In this document: positions 1-6,046 of the stretch, in pieces
How positions within the stretch are numbered: position 1 is the stretch's first letter
How the letters are laid out: every line of letters starts with the position of its first letter
Assembly (NCBI RefSeq): GCF_943912825.1
Contig: NZ_CALTUX010000035.1
Coordinates: 1-17,909, forward strand
From: an uncultured Anaerococcus sp.
GTDB taxonomy: Bacteria; Bacillota; Clostridia; Tissierellales; Peptoniphilaceae
Length of the DNA stretch: 17,909 nucleotides
Direction of reading: 5' to 3'
The notes under the pieces: generated by a model
The model's input: only the letters and a program-made list of their open reading frames with translations
What the model was told of the DNA's origin: nothing
The model's database searches: none
Position numbers and translations under genes: made by a program

Positions 1-165
1 ATGGAGGGCCCGTGCGGAGCACCTCGCAGCGAAGCGAGAGAGAAAAGCCCGGCTCATGGAGGGCCCGTGCGGAGCACCTCGCAGCGAAGCGAGAGAGAAA
101 AGCCCGGCTCTGGGAGGACCCCCGCGGAGTGGTTCGCAGCGAAGCGAGAAAGAAAGCTAGAGACA
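1..165. repeat. GC-rich tandem repeat, 55-bp unit
   Basis: Positions 1-55 and 56-110 are identical, and a third, diverged copy runs from 111 to about 165. Each unit contains a small inverted repeat (CTCGC, six bases, GCGAG). The unit is much richer in GC than the genes nearby. A related stretch lies at 2855-2950, sharing GGCTCTGGGAGGACC and CGGAGTGGT and the GCGAAGCGAGAA core, so this is a dispersed intergenic family. The 55-bp period is not a multiple of three, so consecutive copies are read in different frames; the 111-codon open frame here is therefore almost certainly not a gene. The array may extend left of the window. Confidence 0.85.
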
Positions 166-480
166 AGAAACAAGCCCGTCGCCTCTAGGAGACAAGCCCA
201 TTCGGCTCAAAGATATAAGCCCTTATATCTAACAGATAAGTCTATAAATAAAGAAAACATAAGCGCCAAGTACCCATTTCGAGCTTTGCGAGGGCAAGCC
301 CGTCCGGCTCTAAGAGGACCTCATGGTTCTGTATAAATAGGGTTTTGTATCTACATCGTCATTATCTAAATACAATTACTATTTCAGAGCGGTCAATCGC
401 AGCGAGAAAGGCTGCTTGAGATAAGGAAATGTTCATATTAATATAGATTCAGAAACAAGAGATACTTGAAAATTACATCA
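166..480. other. non-coding repeat island, continuation
   Basis: No credible gene is seen. Positions 211-230 form a near-perfect inverted repeat (AGATATAAG, two bases, CTTATATCT). Positions 346-372 carry a block (TGTATCTACATCGTC then ATTATCTAAATA) that recurs, diverged, at 3034-3060 and 3288-3314, and the CTCATGGTT just before it (329-337) recurs at 3008-3016. This ties the left edge to the repeat cluster downstream of the malic enzyme gene. From about 375 to 480 the sequence becomes AT-rich apart from another short GCAGCGAGAAAG piece near 409. Confidence 0.6.
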
Positions 481-491
481 TGCATACATTA

Positions 492-523
492 ACAAAAGAC
501 CAGCAATCAAGCTGGTCTTTTGT
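492..523 (-). terminator. Rho-independent terminator of the dehydrogenase gene
   Basis: A perfect 13-bp stem (ACAAAAGACCAGC at 492-504, GCTGGTCTTTTGT at 511-523) encloses a six-base loop. It directly abuts the stop codon of the minus-strand dehydrogenase gene. Read on the minus strand the descending arm ends in CTTTTGTTAA, giving a modest U-tract. The plus strand also has T-rich sequence after the stem, so it may work in both directions and shield the gene from the repeat island. Confidence 0.85.
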
Positions 524-1444
524 CTATTTATATTTTTCCCTATTTGCTTTTAGAACTTCTTCAGAATGTCTAATTCTTTTTATTTCTTCATCGTTTAATT
601 CTAGCTCTAGGACCTTTTCAACTCCATTTTTTCCTATCACGCATGGGGTGGATAGGTAGATGTCCTTTATCCCATATTGGCCTTCTAGTAGGCTTGCTAC
701 AAGGATTGTCTCCTTTTTATCATTGACTATGGCATCTATTATTGAACATACTGTAGATCCTATGCCGCATTGGGTGTGGCCCTTGCCGTCAATTACCCTC
801 CAAGCCCTCTCACGGACTAGGTTTTCAACCTCATCTCTTGAGAATTCACATGGATTGGCCTTTAGGTATTCATCAAGGCTCATATTGCCTATAGCAACCC
901 TAGACCATGCTGTAAATTGGCTTTCTCCGTGTTCTCCAAGGGTAACACCCCTTACATCTTTTGGGTCTATATCTAAAAGCTTGGCTAGTGTTGTGTTAAG
1001 CCTTGTAGTGTCGAGGGCTGTACCAGAACCTATTACCCTTTCTTTCGCAAAACCACTGACCCTATAGACAAGATCTGCCATCAAATCGCATGGATTTGAC
1101 ACGACAATAAATATCCCATCAAAGCCAGCATCGACTATTTCTTTGACATAGGCTTCGACCTGGTCCTTATACATGACATATTCCTCAAGCCTGTCCTTGA
1201 TTCCATCAAGAGTGCCTGTTGCAAGGACGATTATATCCCTGTCGGCCATATCCCTGTAGGAGCCTGAGCTCATCTTTACATAATGAGGATAAAAGCTTGA
1301 AGCATCCTCTATATCCATAGCTTGGGCCTTGGCAAGGCCTTCTTTTTTATCATTAAATTTAATATCAGACACTATTCCAAGTCTTGCAGCAGTATAACCA
1401 ACTGCAAAACCAACAGCACCTGATCCAATTATTCCTAATTTCAT
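524..1444 (-). CDS. L-lactate / L-2-hydroxyacid dehydrogenase (LDH/MDH superfamily)
   Basis: This gene encodes a 306-residue cytoplasmic NAD-dependent dehydrogenase that reduces pyruvate or another 2-oxoacid to the L-2-hydroxyacid, regenerating NAD+ in fermentation. Visible motifs are the Rossmann loop GSGAVG (7-12), Asp32 after the second strand (favours NAD), SNPCD (116-120), the substrate-binding segment GTALDTTR with Asp145 and Arg148, and the catalytic-His motif GEHGESQF with His172. The mobile loop ends in Arg85, but the usual Gln-Lys-Pro-Gly of classic lactate dehydrogenases is replaced by LDGIKDR. Together with GFDGIFIVVSNP and SQFTAWS this resembles the L-2-hydroxyisocaproate dehydrogenase branch. 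A GTG three codons upstream would give 309 residues, but it overlaps the GAGGTG ribosome site (1451-1456); the ATG at 1444, six bases beyond that site, fits better. The family is certain, the substrate is not. Confidence 0.93.
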   Translation of the reverse strand: MKLGIIGSGAVGFAVGYTAARLGIVSDIKFNDKKEGLAKAQAMDIEDASSFYPHYVKMSSGSYRDMADRDIIVLATGTLDGIKDRLEEYVMYKDQVEAYVKEIVDAGFDGIFIVVSNPCDLMADLVYRVSGFAKERVIGSGTALDTTRLNTTLAKLLDIDPKDVRGVTLGEHGESQFTAWSRVAIGNMSLDEYLKANPCEFSRDEVENLVRERAWRVIDGKGHTQCGIGSTVCSIIDAIVNDKKETILVASLLEGQYGIKDIYLSTPCVIGKNGVEKVLELELNDEEIKRIRHSEEVLKANREKYK

Positions 1445-1474
1445 ATTTTTCACCTCGTAAATTATTATACTAAA

Positions 1475-1503
1475 ATTTTAACACAAACCCATCTATATGT
1501 AAA
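1475..1503 (-). promoter_or_regulatory. promoter of the dehydrogenase gene
   Basis: On the minus strand TTTACA (1503-1498), a 17-bp spacer and TAAAAT (1480-1475) form a sigma-A-type promoter, with an extended TGT just before the -10 box. Start of transcription would be near 1468, leaving an untranslated leader of about 25 bases that contains the GAGGTG ribosome site. Confidence 0.65.
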
Positions 1504-1516
1504 TAATAATTAAATA

Positions 1517-1544
1517 TTTACAAGTACAAGTCTTGTGTTATAAT
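1517..1544 (+). promoter_or_regulatory. promoter of the malic enzyme gene
   Basis: TTTACA (1517-1522), a 16-bp spacer and a perfect TATAAT (1539-1544) preceded by TGT form a strong extended -10 promoter. It lies back to back with the dehydrogenase promoter, the two -35 boxes separated by only 13 bases. The start would be near 1551, about 40 bases before the chosen ATG. Confidence 0.75.
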
Positions 1545-1591
1545 CTAAGTAAGAGAATAATGAAATACTTATGCTAAGAAAGGAAAAAATC

Positions 1592-2752
1592 ATGGACGTA
1601 TATGAAAAAGCATTAGAAAAACACAAGGCTTGGCAAGGAAAGGTTGCCACAGAAGTAAAGGCAAGGGTAGAAAATGCAGAAGATTTGACCTATGCCTACA
1701 CACCAGGTGTAGCAGAACCATGCAGAAAGATAGCGGAAAATGAAGATGATGCCTATATTTATACATCAAAGGCCAACACCATAGCAGTAGTATCAGACGG
1801 GTCAGCAGTCCTAGGACTTGGCAATATCGGCCCAAAAGCGGCCCTCCCAGTCATGGAAGGCAAGGCAGTCCTCTTCAAAGAATTTGGAGATGTAAACGCA
1901 GTACCAATAGTCCTAGACACCCAAGATCCTGATGAAATCATAGAAACAGTCAAAAACATAGCCCCAGGCTTTGGAGGAATTAATCTAGAAGACATCTCAT
2001 CACCAAGATGTGTCTATATAGAAAATAAACTCAAGGAAATCCTTGATATACCAGTCTTTCACGATGACCAACACGGCACAGCTATAGTCACAGCAGCAGC
2101 CCTAATAAATGCCCTAAAACTAGTAGATAAAAAGATCGACCAAATCAAAGTCCTAGTATCAGGAGCAGGCGCAGCAGGCTACTCAATCACCAAACTTCTC
2201 ATGGATTTAGGAGTAAAACACATCATAGTATGCGACTCAAAAGGCACCATCAACAAAGACCACCTAGAAAGTGAAAACCCAGTCAAAAGGCAAATAGCAG
2301 AAATAACAAATGAAGAAGACTTCAAAGGAAGCCTAAAAGGAGCAATTAAAAAATCCGATGTCTTCATAGGAGTATCAGCCCCAAATCTCTTAGATGCCAA
2401 GGACATAGAAAATATGAACCACGACCCAATAGTCTTCGCCATGGCCAACCCAGTTCCAGAAATAGACTACGACACAGCCAAAAAAGCAGGAGCCAGAGTA
2501 GTAGCCACAGGCAGGTCCGACTATCCAAACCAAATCAACAACGTCCTAGCCTTCCCAGGCATCTTCAGAGGAGCCCTAGACGCAAAAGCCAGCCAAATCA
2601 CAGATGCCATGAAACTAGCCGCAGCCAAAGCCCTAGCAGCCATGGTCCCAGAAGATAAACTAAGCGAAGACTACATAATCCCAGGCGCCTTCGAAGAAGG
2701 TGTAGCAGCAAATGTAGCAAAGGCAGTAAAAGGGGAGAAACAAGAAGGATAA
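1592..2752 (+). CDS. malic enzyme, short bacterial type (probably NAD-dependent)
   Basis: This 386-residue cytoplasmic enzyme oxidatively decarboxylates L-malate to pyruvate, CO2 and NAD(P)H. The length matches the short bacterial malic enzymes. Visible motifs are YTPGVAEPC with catalytic Tyr36, EGKAVLFKEF with catalytic Lys91, metal ligands in LED (Glu133-Asp134) and HDDQHGT (157-163), the Rossmann loop GAGAAG (191-196), Asp215 ending the second strand of that fold (typical of NAD preference), and C-terminal MANPVPEI and NQINNVLAFPG. An in-frame ATG at 1571 would add seven residues, but AAGAAAGGA at 1576-1584 is the ribosome site, so the ATG at 1592 is preferred; it also gives the usual family N-terminus (MDVYEKALEKHK). 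It is transcribed away from the dehydrogenase, with which it could form a malate-to-lactate route balanced for NAD. No clear terminator follows the stop. Confidence 0.95.
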   Translation: MDVYEKALEKHKAWQGKVATEVKARVENAEDLTYAYTPGVAEPCRKIAENEDDAYIYTSKANTIAVVSDGSAVLGLGNIGPKAALPVMEGKAVLFKEFGDVNAVPIVLDTQDPDEIIETVKNIAPGFGGINLEDISSPRCVYIENKLKEILDIPVFHDDQHGTAIVTAAALINALKLVDKKIDQIKVLVSGAGAAGYSITKLLMDLGVKHIIVCDSKGTINKDHLESENPVKRQIAEITNEEDFKGSLKGAIKKSDVFIGVSAPNLLDAKDIENMNHDPIVFAMANPVPEIDYDTAKKAGARVVATGRSDYPNQINNVLAFPGIFRGALDAKASQITDAMKLAAAKALAAMVPEDKLSEDYIIPGAFEEGVAANVAKAVKGEKQEG

Positions 2753-2955
2753 ATTTCTAAGCTATGAAATAGAAAAGCTAATAGTCAATTATAATAAAAT
2801 ATGTAGCCCGGCAGTACTAATAGGTCTCTCGACAAGCTCGAAGCCAGCCCGTCCGGCTCTGGGAGGACCCTCCACGGAGTGGTCGAGCGCAGCTCTAAAG
2901 CCCCTCCGGCGCATAGAGGAGCCCCACAGAGTGGTCGAGCGAAGCGAGAAATGAA

Positions 2956-2973
2956 GGAAGATCATGAGCTTCC
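2956..2973. repeat. repeat-cluster hairpin, copy A
   Basis: GGAAGATCATGAGCTTCC is an 18-base near-palindrome with one mismatched pair relative to copy B. It marks the start of the first unit. Confidence 0.7.
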
Positions 2974-3207
2974 CACTTCGTCTCCCATTTCGAGTGAAAG
3001 GAGAAATCTCATGGTTTTCTTTATCGAGGGTTCTGTAATTACATCGTTATTAGCTAAATATGTTCACCCTTGCATCGACCACTAATCCCTTGCTTCGAGC
3101 GTAGTGATAAGCCCGTCGGCTCTGGGAGACATGCCTAACGGGGTAGTTCGAAGTCAACAAAAAAACAAAGAGAAACAATCAATAAATATTCAAAAAGTAA
3201 AAATAAA

Positions 3208-3225
3208 GGAAGCTCATGAGCTTCC
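3208..3225. repeat. repeat-cluster hairpin, copy B
   Basis: GGAAGCTCATGAGCTTCC is a perfect 18-base palindrome. On the minus strand it is followed by TTTATTTTTACTTTTTG, so it would look like an intrinsic terminator for minus-strand transcription, although no minus-strand gene lies upstream. Confidence 0.75.
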
Positions 3226-3420
3226 TTCCTTACCTCCCTTTTCGAACGTATGTGAGAAAACTCATAGCACGAGTGAATTAAGGAAGCTGTAATTACATCG
3301 TAATTAGGTGAATATAATGAACCCTTGCATCGACCAACGTGGAGATGCCTATTAGAAATGCTAAGAAGTCAACAAAAAACTAAGAACAACAATCCCAAAG
3401 AATCAAAAAGGTAAAATTAA

Positions 3421-3440
3421 GGAAGTTTATAAAAACTTCC
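3421..3440. repeat. repeat-cluster hairpin, copy C
   Basis: GGAAGTTT and AAACTTCC form a perfect 8-bp stem around ATAA. Compared with copy B the inner stem bases differ on both arms while pairing is kept, which suggests the fold itself is conserved. Its A-rich lead matches that of copy B. On the minus strand the hairpin is followed by TTAATTTTACC. Confidence 0.75.
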
Positions 3441-3537
3441 CACCACCCACCAAAAATCCCAAATCCAAAAATCCACAATCATCCAAATAAAAATTTTTAT
3501 ATTTTGTCATTATTTATAAATTAATATAAAAAGGAGA

Positions 3538-3566
3538 TTGTATATTTCAATCCTTTGTGATAAAAT
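3538..3566 (+). promoter_or_regulatory. promoter of the 644-residue secreted protein gene
   Basis: TTGTAT (3538-3543), a 17-bp spacer and TAAAAT (3561-3566) with an extended TGA before the -10 box. The predicted start near 3573 gives a very short leader that carries the TGGAGGA ribosome site at 3577-3583. Confidence 0.6.
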
Positions 3567-3587
3567 GTAAGTAATATGGAGGAATTT

Positions 3588-5522
3588 ATGAGAAACAGCA
3601 AAACACCTATCAAACTAGGCCTACTAAGCTTAGCGCTAGTCTTAGCTTTGCCTACAAATATAAAAGCATCGGAAGCTAAAGATAGCACCATGGGCAAAAT
3701 AACTGCCATTAGTGGAAGCGAAGAAGCCGCACAAAGCACAGGAAATACATCAGAAAGCACAGAAAATAACAGCTCAAAAGATAAGCCATCATTAATGGAA
3801 GCTCTAATCAAACAATCAGAGATTATTAGAAGCACAATAAATGCTAACGAAGTTCAAACTTCACCAAAAGAAAATATGCCTAGCGTATCTAAACCTGAAC
3901 CAGCACCAACACCATCACAAGCGCCAGCACCAGCACAGGTACAAGCACCATCACCAGCACAAGCGCCAGCATCAGAAACAAATGTCAAAAACACAAATTA
4001 CCTAAGCCAAGCTTATATCAAACCAAGTGTAGTAAAAGATAAGCTAAAAGAAGTAAAAAATGACGACCAAACCAAGTTCTACACCCTATCTTTCAGACTA
4101 GCCCTAGAAGAAAATGGTCATGATGAAGAGTACCAAGTCTACTTCTTTGCCCTCAAAAATAGCCAAGTCAAAGACCTATCCCTAGTAAATACAGTCCTAG
4201 ACGAAAAGGCTAGCCTAGCTGACGATAACAAAGTAGAAGAATTTGAAAATGACGAAATCAAAGGCATAAAGGTAGACCTTAAATTTGATAGAAATGCACA
4301 AGTCACAGGTCAAATCAAAATAAATGAGGAAGATGAACCAGGCGACTACACAGTCTACTACCTAGTAGTAAAAGATGGCAAAAGACAAATAGGTAAACTA
4401 GAAACCTACCTAACAAAAACAGCTGATAAGACCTTCGCAGAAACAGACAATGACGAAAACCTATCCCTAATCAACCCATTTGATCATCTTCCATTCTCTC
4501 AATATATAGAAAATGACAACATAGGCGATAGAAAACTAACAGGCTACTTTAATTTTTCTTATGCTGAATATAGTAAATACACATTTACCCTAACTTATAT
4601 AGACCCAGTCACCAAGGAAATAAGCAAAGAAGAATATGACAAGCCTGAAGATATCATAGTCAAAGGCCAATCATTAGCCAGAATTGACATCAGAGAAAAG
4701 GGCGCTCTAGTAGCATCAGACGAAGTCAAAAAAGATACAGCAAATAAAGCTACTGATAAATCAGCTTCATCAGGTCCACAATCTCTAGGCGACCTCATGG
4801 CAGGAAAAGTGGCAAGAACAGCAGATCAATCAGCAAGCAAAGAAGACATAGTCAAAAACCTACAAACAGCCACCAAAACCCTAGAGGGCATGGTAGCAAC
4901 AAATGGTAAATCAGTAGTAGAAGCTGACCAAAACTTAAGTCAACAAGAAGCAGATCAACTTGCCGACCAACTAAACAAGCAAGATGAAATCATAAGAGGA
5001 TTGATAGAACAAGCCCTACTAAACTATGAACTAGATAAGCTTGCAGAGCTTGAAAAAGACGACAAGGCAAGAGCTCAAGAAGAATACAAAAAGATAAAAG
5101 CTCTAGTCGAAGATGCTAAAAATGCATCAAGCAAAGCAGAAAATAAGCTAGTTGAACTTGGTGAATACACACCAGATAAGAAAGATAGCTTCAACCTAGA
5201 AGGCAACGACCTAATATCAATCACCAAGGGCAAAAAAACTCACGCAAGACTAAATATAACCAAACTTCCTTCAATGACAGAAATAAAAGACCTCACAAGT
5301 CACTATGACAACAAAGAAGTCAAAGACTTCAGCAAAAACCTAGACAAAAAGGTCAAAGACGCTGTCAAAAAGGTAGATACAGTAACAATCGGTAAAGAAA
5401 CTGCTACTAAAGATAAGAAGGAAGAAAAAGGTGGATCTGAGTCAAAAGGTGAAATCAAAAACTCATATCCAATTTTTGCAAGATTTCTAGAAAACCTAAA
5501 TAAAAAATCCAAAACAAAATAA
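3588..5522 (+). CDS. secreted protein of unknown function, related to the N-terminal part of the downstream giant adhesin
   Basis: This 644-residue protein is not assigned to a named family. Residues 1-27 are a signal peptide (Lys/Arg start, LGLLSLALVLALP core, probable cleavage IKA/SE). Next come a polar stretch, a Pro/Ala-rich linker (103-129), a beta-rich region (about 135-375), a charged helical region (about 420-525) and a basic tail ending KKSKTK. It has no cysteine, no LPXTG-type sorting signal and no C-terminal membrane segment, so it is probably secreted or held non-covalently. The ATG at 3588 is chosen over one at 3576 because that upstream ATG forms part of the ribosome site (GGAGG, 3578-3582). 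Several landmarks match the giant protein encoded next: PTNIKASE versus PTNVFASE, then an STMG/SIMG site, a beta region, a helical region, and GKKTHARLN (548-556) versus GKKFHLN (638-644). I infer common ancestry with the giant's head. It is monocistronic, with its own promoter and terminator. Confidence 0.9.
   Translation: MRNSKTPIKLGLLSLALVLALPTNIKASEAKDSTMGKITAISGSEEAAQSTGNTSESTENNSSKDKPSLMEALIKQSEIIRSTINANEVQTSPKENMPSVSKPEPAPTPSQAPAPAQVQAPSPAQAPASETNVKNTNYLSQAYIKPSVVKDKLKEVKNDDQTKFYTLSFRLALEENGHDEEYQVYFFALKNSQVKDLSLVNTVLDEKASLADDNKVEEFENDEIKGIKVDLKFDRNAQVTGQIKINEEDEPGDYTVYYLVVKDGKRQIGKLETYLTKTADKTFAETDNDENLSLINPFDHLPFSQYIENDNIGDRKLTGYFNFSYAEYSKYTFTLTYIDPVTKEISKEEYDKPEDIIVKGQSLARIDIREKGALVASDEVKKDTANKATDKSASSGPQSLGDLMAGKVARTADQSASKEDIVKNLQTATKTLEGMVATNGKSVVEADQNLSQQEADQLADQLNKQDEIIRGLIEQALLNYELDKLAELEKDDKARAQEEYKKIKALVEDAKNASSKAENKLVELGEYTPDKKDSFNLEGNDLISITKGKKTHARLNITKLPSMTEIKDLTSHYDNKEVKDFSKNLDKKVKDAVKKVDTVTIGKETATKDKKEEKGGSESKGEIKNSYPIFARFLENLNKKSKTK
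3894..3974 (+). repeat. Pro/Ala-rich linker coding repeat
   Basis: Near-repeats of CACCATCACAAGCGCCAGC-like units encode an alternating Pro-Ala/Gln linker (residues 103-129 of the 644-residue protein). It separates the N-terminal polar stretch from the beta-rich domain and is typical of wall-spanning or spacer segments. Such repeats often vary in length between strains. Confidence 0.8.
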
Positions 5523-5528
5523 TTCACC

Positions 5529-5566
5529 AAAAAGGGCGAGACTGAAAAAAGTTTCAGCCCTTTTTT
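5529..5566 (+). terminator. Rho-independent terminator after the 644-residue protein gene
   Basis: AAAAAGGG pairs with CCCTTTTT and, inside it, CTGAAA pairs with TTTCAG around AAAG, with a small one-sided bulge (CGAGA) in the left arm. The hairpin ends in six T residues (5561-5566) and starts six bases after the stop codon. It should separate this gene from the giant adhesin gene. Confidence 0.85.
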
Positions 5567-5855
5567 ATAATTATAAATTTCAAGTTCATTTCTAAATCTT
5601 CCCACAGAATCCATAATTTGAAATATCACAATCTTTTACAAATCACAAAGAGCGGAATCTTTTTATAAATATTATCAGTTTTATAAATATAAGTAAATAA
5701 ACTTAGAATTAATTGCAAATTTTCCTCCCAAAATCCCAATATTTCTAAAAAACATTTGAAAAATTCGAGAATTTTATAAATATTACCTCCCACATTATAC
5801 ATAAAATCGATTTTTATTAGCATGTAAAAGCGTTATCCTTTACACTCCTAGCCTA
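5567..5855. other. AT-rich intergenic region without a credible gene
   Basis: Nothing coding is supported. Short direct repeats are visible: TTTTATAAATATTA at 5661-5674 and 5772-5785, with a shorter TTTTATAAATAT at 5679-5690. AATTAATTGCAAA at 5707-5719 and AATATTTCTAAAAAA at 5738-5752 both recur, closer together, at 5917-5929 and 5930-5944, flanking the proposed promoter and leader of the next gene. A 65-codon minus-strand frame (5626-5823) has no ribosome site and looks like chance. Confidence 0.6.
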
Positions 5856-5884
5856 TTGCCAAAAATGAAAAAATATTATATCAT
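5856..5884 (+). promoter_or_regulatory. possible promoter of the giant adhesin gene
   Basis: TTGCCA (5856-5861), a 17-bp spacer and TATCAT (5879-5884) match the sigma-A consensus at five of six positions each. It would give a leader of roughly 150 bases. The surrounding sequence is very AT-rich, so chance matches are likely and other starts are possible. Confidence 0.4.
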
Positions 5885-5898
5885 AGATATATAGATAC

Positions 5899-5915
5899 TA
5901 GGGGACTTGCCCCTA
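5899..5915 (+). other. GC-clamped hairpin in the leader of the giant adhesin gene
   Basis: TAGGGG and CCCCTA pair around ACTTG. It stands out in a nearly pure AT context and lies within the proposed leader, at most about 15 bases from the predicted transcript start. No T-run follows, so it is not a terminator; it may stabilise the 5' end of the message. Confidence 0.45.
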
Positions 5916-5968
5916 AAATTAATTGCAAAAATATTTCTAAAAAAATATTTATCAAAAAAGGATTCCAA

Positions 5969-6046
5969 ATGCTAAAATTTACTTACCAGAAAAAAATAAA
6001 TATACAGCAGGAAAGAAATTTAGACAAAGAAAGGAGGTCTATATGA
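5969..6046 (+). CDS. possible 25-residue leader peptide overlapping the giant gene's start
   Basis: A 25-codon frame starts with ATG at 5969, six bases after AAAAAAGG, and ends with TGA at 6044-6046. Its stop overlaps the start of the giant gene in an ATGA arrangement, the usual sign of translational coupling. The peptide (MLKFTYQKKINIQQER... ending in RRSI) is basic and has no signal peptide. The strong AAAGGAGG site inside it (6030-6037) can serve the giant gene directly, and its penultimate codons AGG-AGG are that site, so the overlap could be accidental. Confidence 0.25.
   Translation: MLKFTYQKKINIQQERNLDKERRSI

Larger units (their letters stand above)
2753..3480. repeat. non-coding repeat cluster after the malic enzyme gene
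   Basis: About 0.7 kb with no credible gene. Its first part (2855-2950) is a GC-rich stretch related to the tandem repeat at 1-165. Then come three partial units in the same orientation. Each has a hairpin (2956-2973, 3208-3225, 3421-3440). The last two are preceded by a shared A-rich lead starting AGTCAACAAAAAA (near 3152 and 3368) and ending in GTAAAA. The first two are followed by TGTAATTACATCGT (3034, 3288) and then by CCCTTGCATCGACCA (3067-3081, 3322-3336). Two short open frames (2879-3085, 3104-3292) run through the repeats and are rejected as genes. The role is unknown; a mobile non-coding repeat or a decayed structured RNA family are both possible. Confidence 0.75.

Noticed and set aside
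1..336. 111-codon open frame at the left edge
   Set aside because: It spans 55-bp tandem copies read in different frames, has no ribosome site in view and encodes a low-complexity Arg/Ser/Glu product; it is repeat sequence.
660..1067. 135-codon plus-strand frame opposite the dehydrogenase
   Set aside because: Antisense shadow of a clearly functional gene; no ribosome site or recognisable motif.
2879..3292. Two plus-strand frames (2879-3085 and 3104-3292)
   Set aside because: Both lie entirely in the dispersed repeat cluster, have no ribosome sites and encode peptides without protein-like features.
2753..3480. CRISPR array or insertion sequence remnant
   Set aside because: The units are diverged, of unequal length and without regular spacers; no transposase fragment or clear terminal inverted repeat was seen.
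3894..3974. Short near-identical repeats as a regulatory or CRISPR element
   Set aside because: They are codons for a Pro/Ala/Gln linker in frame with the secreted protein.
5626..5823. 65-codon minus-strand frame in the gap before the giant gene
   Set aside because: No ribosome site upstream of its ATG; the hydrophobic composition is what random AT-rich DNA gives.
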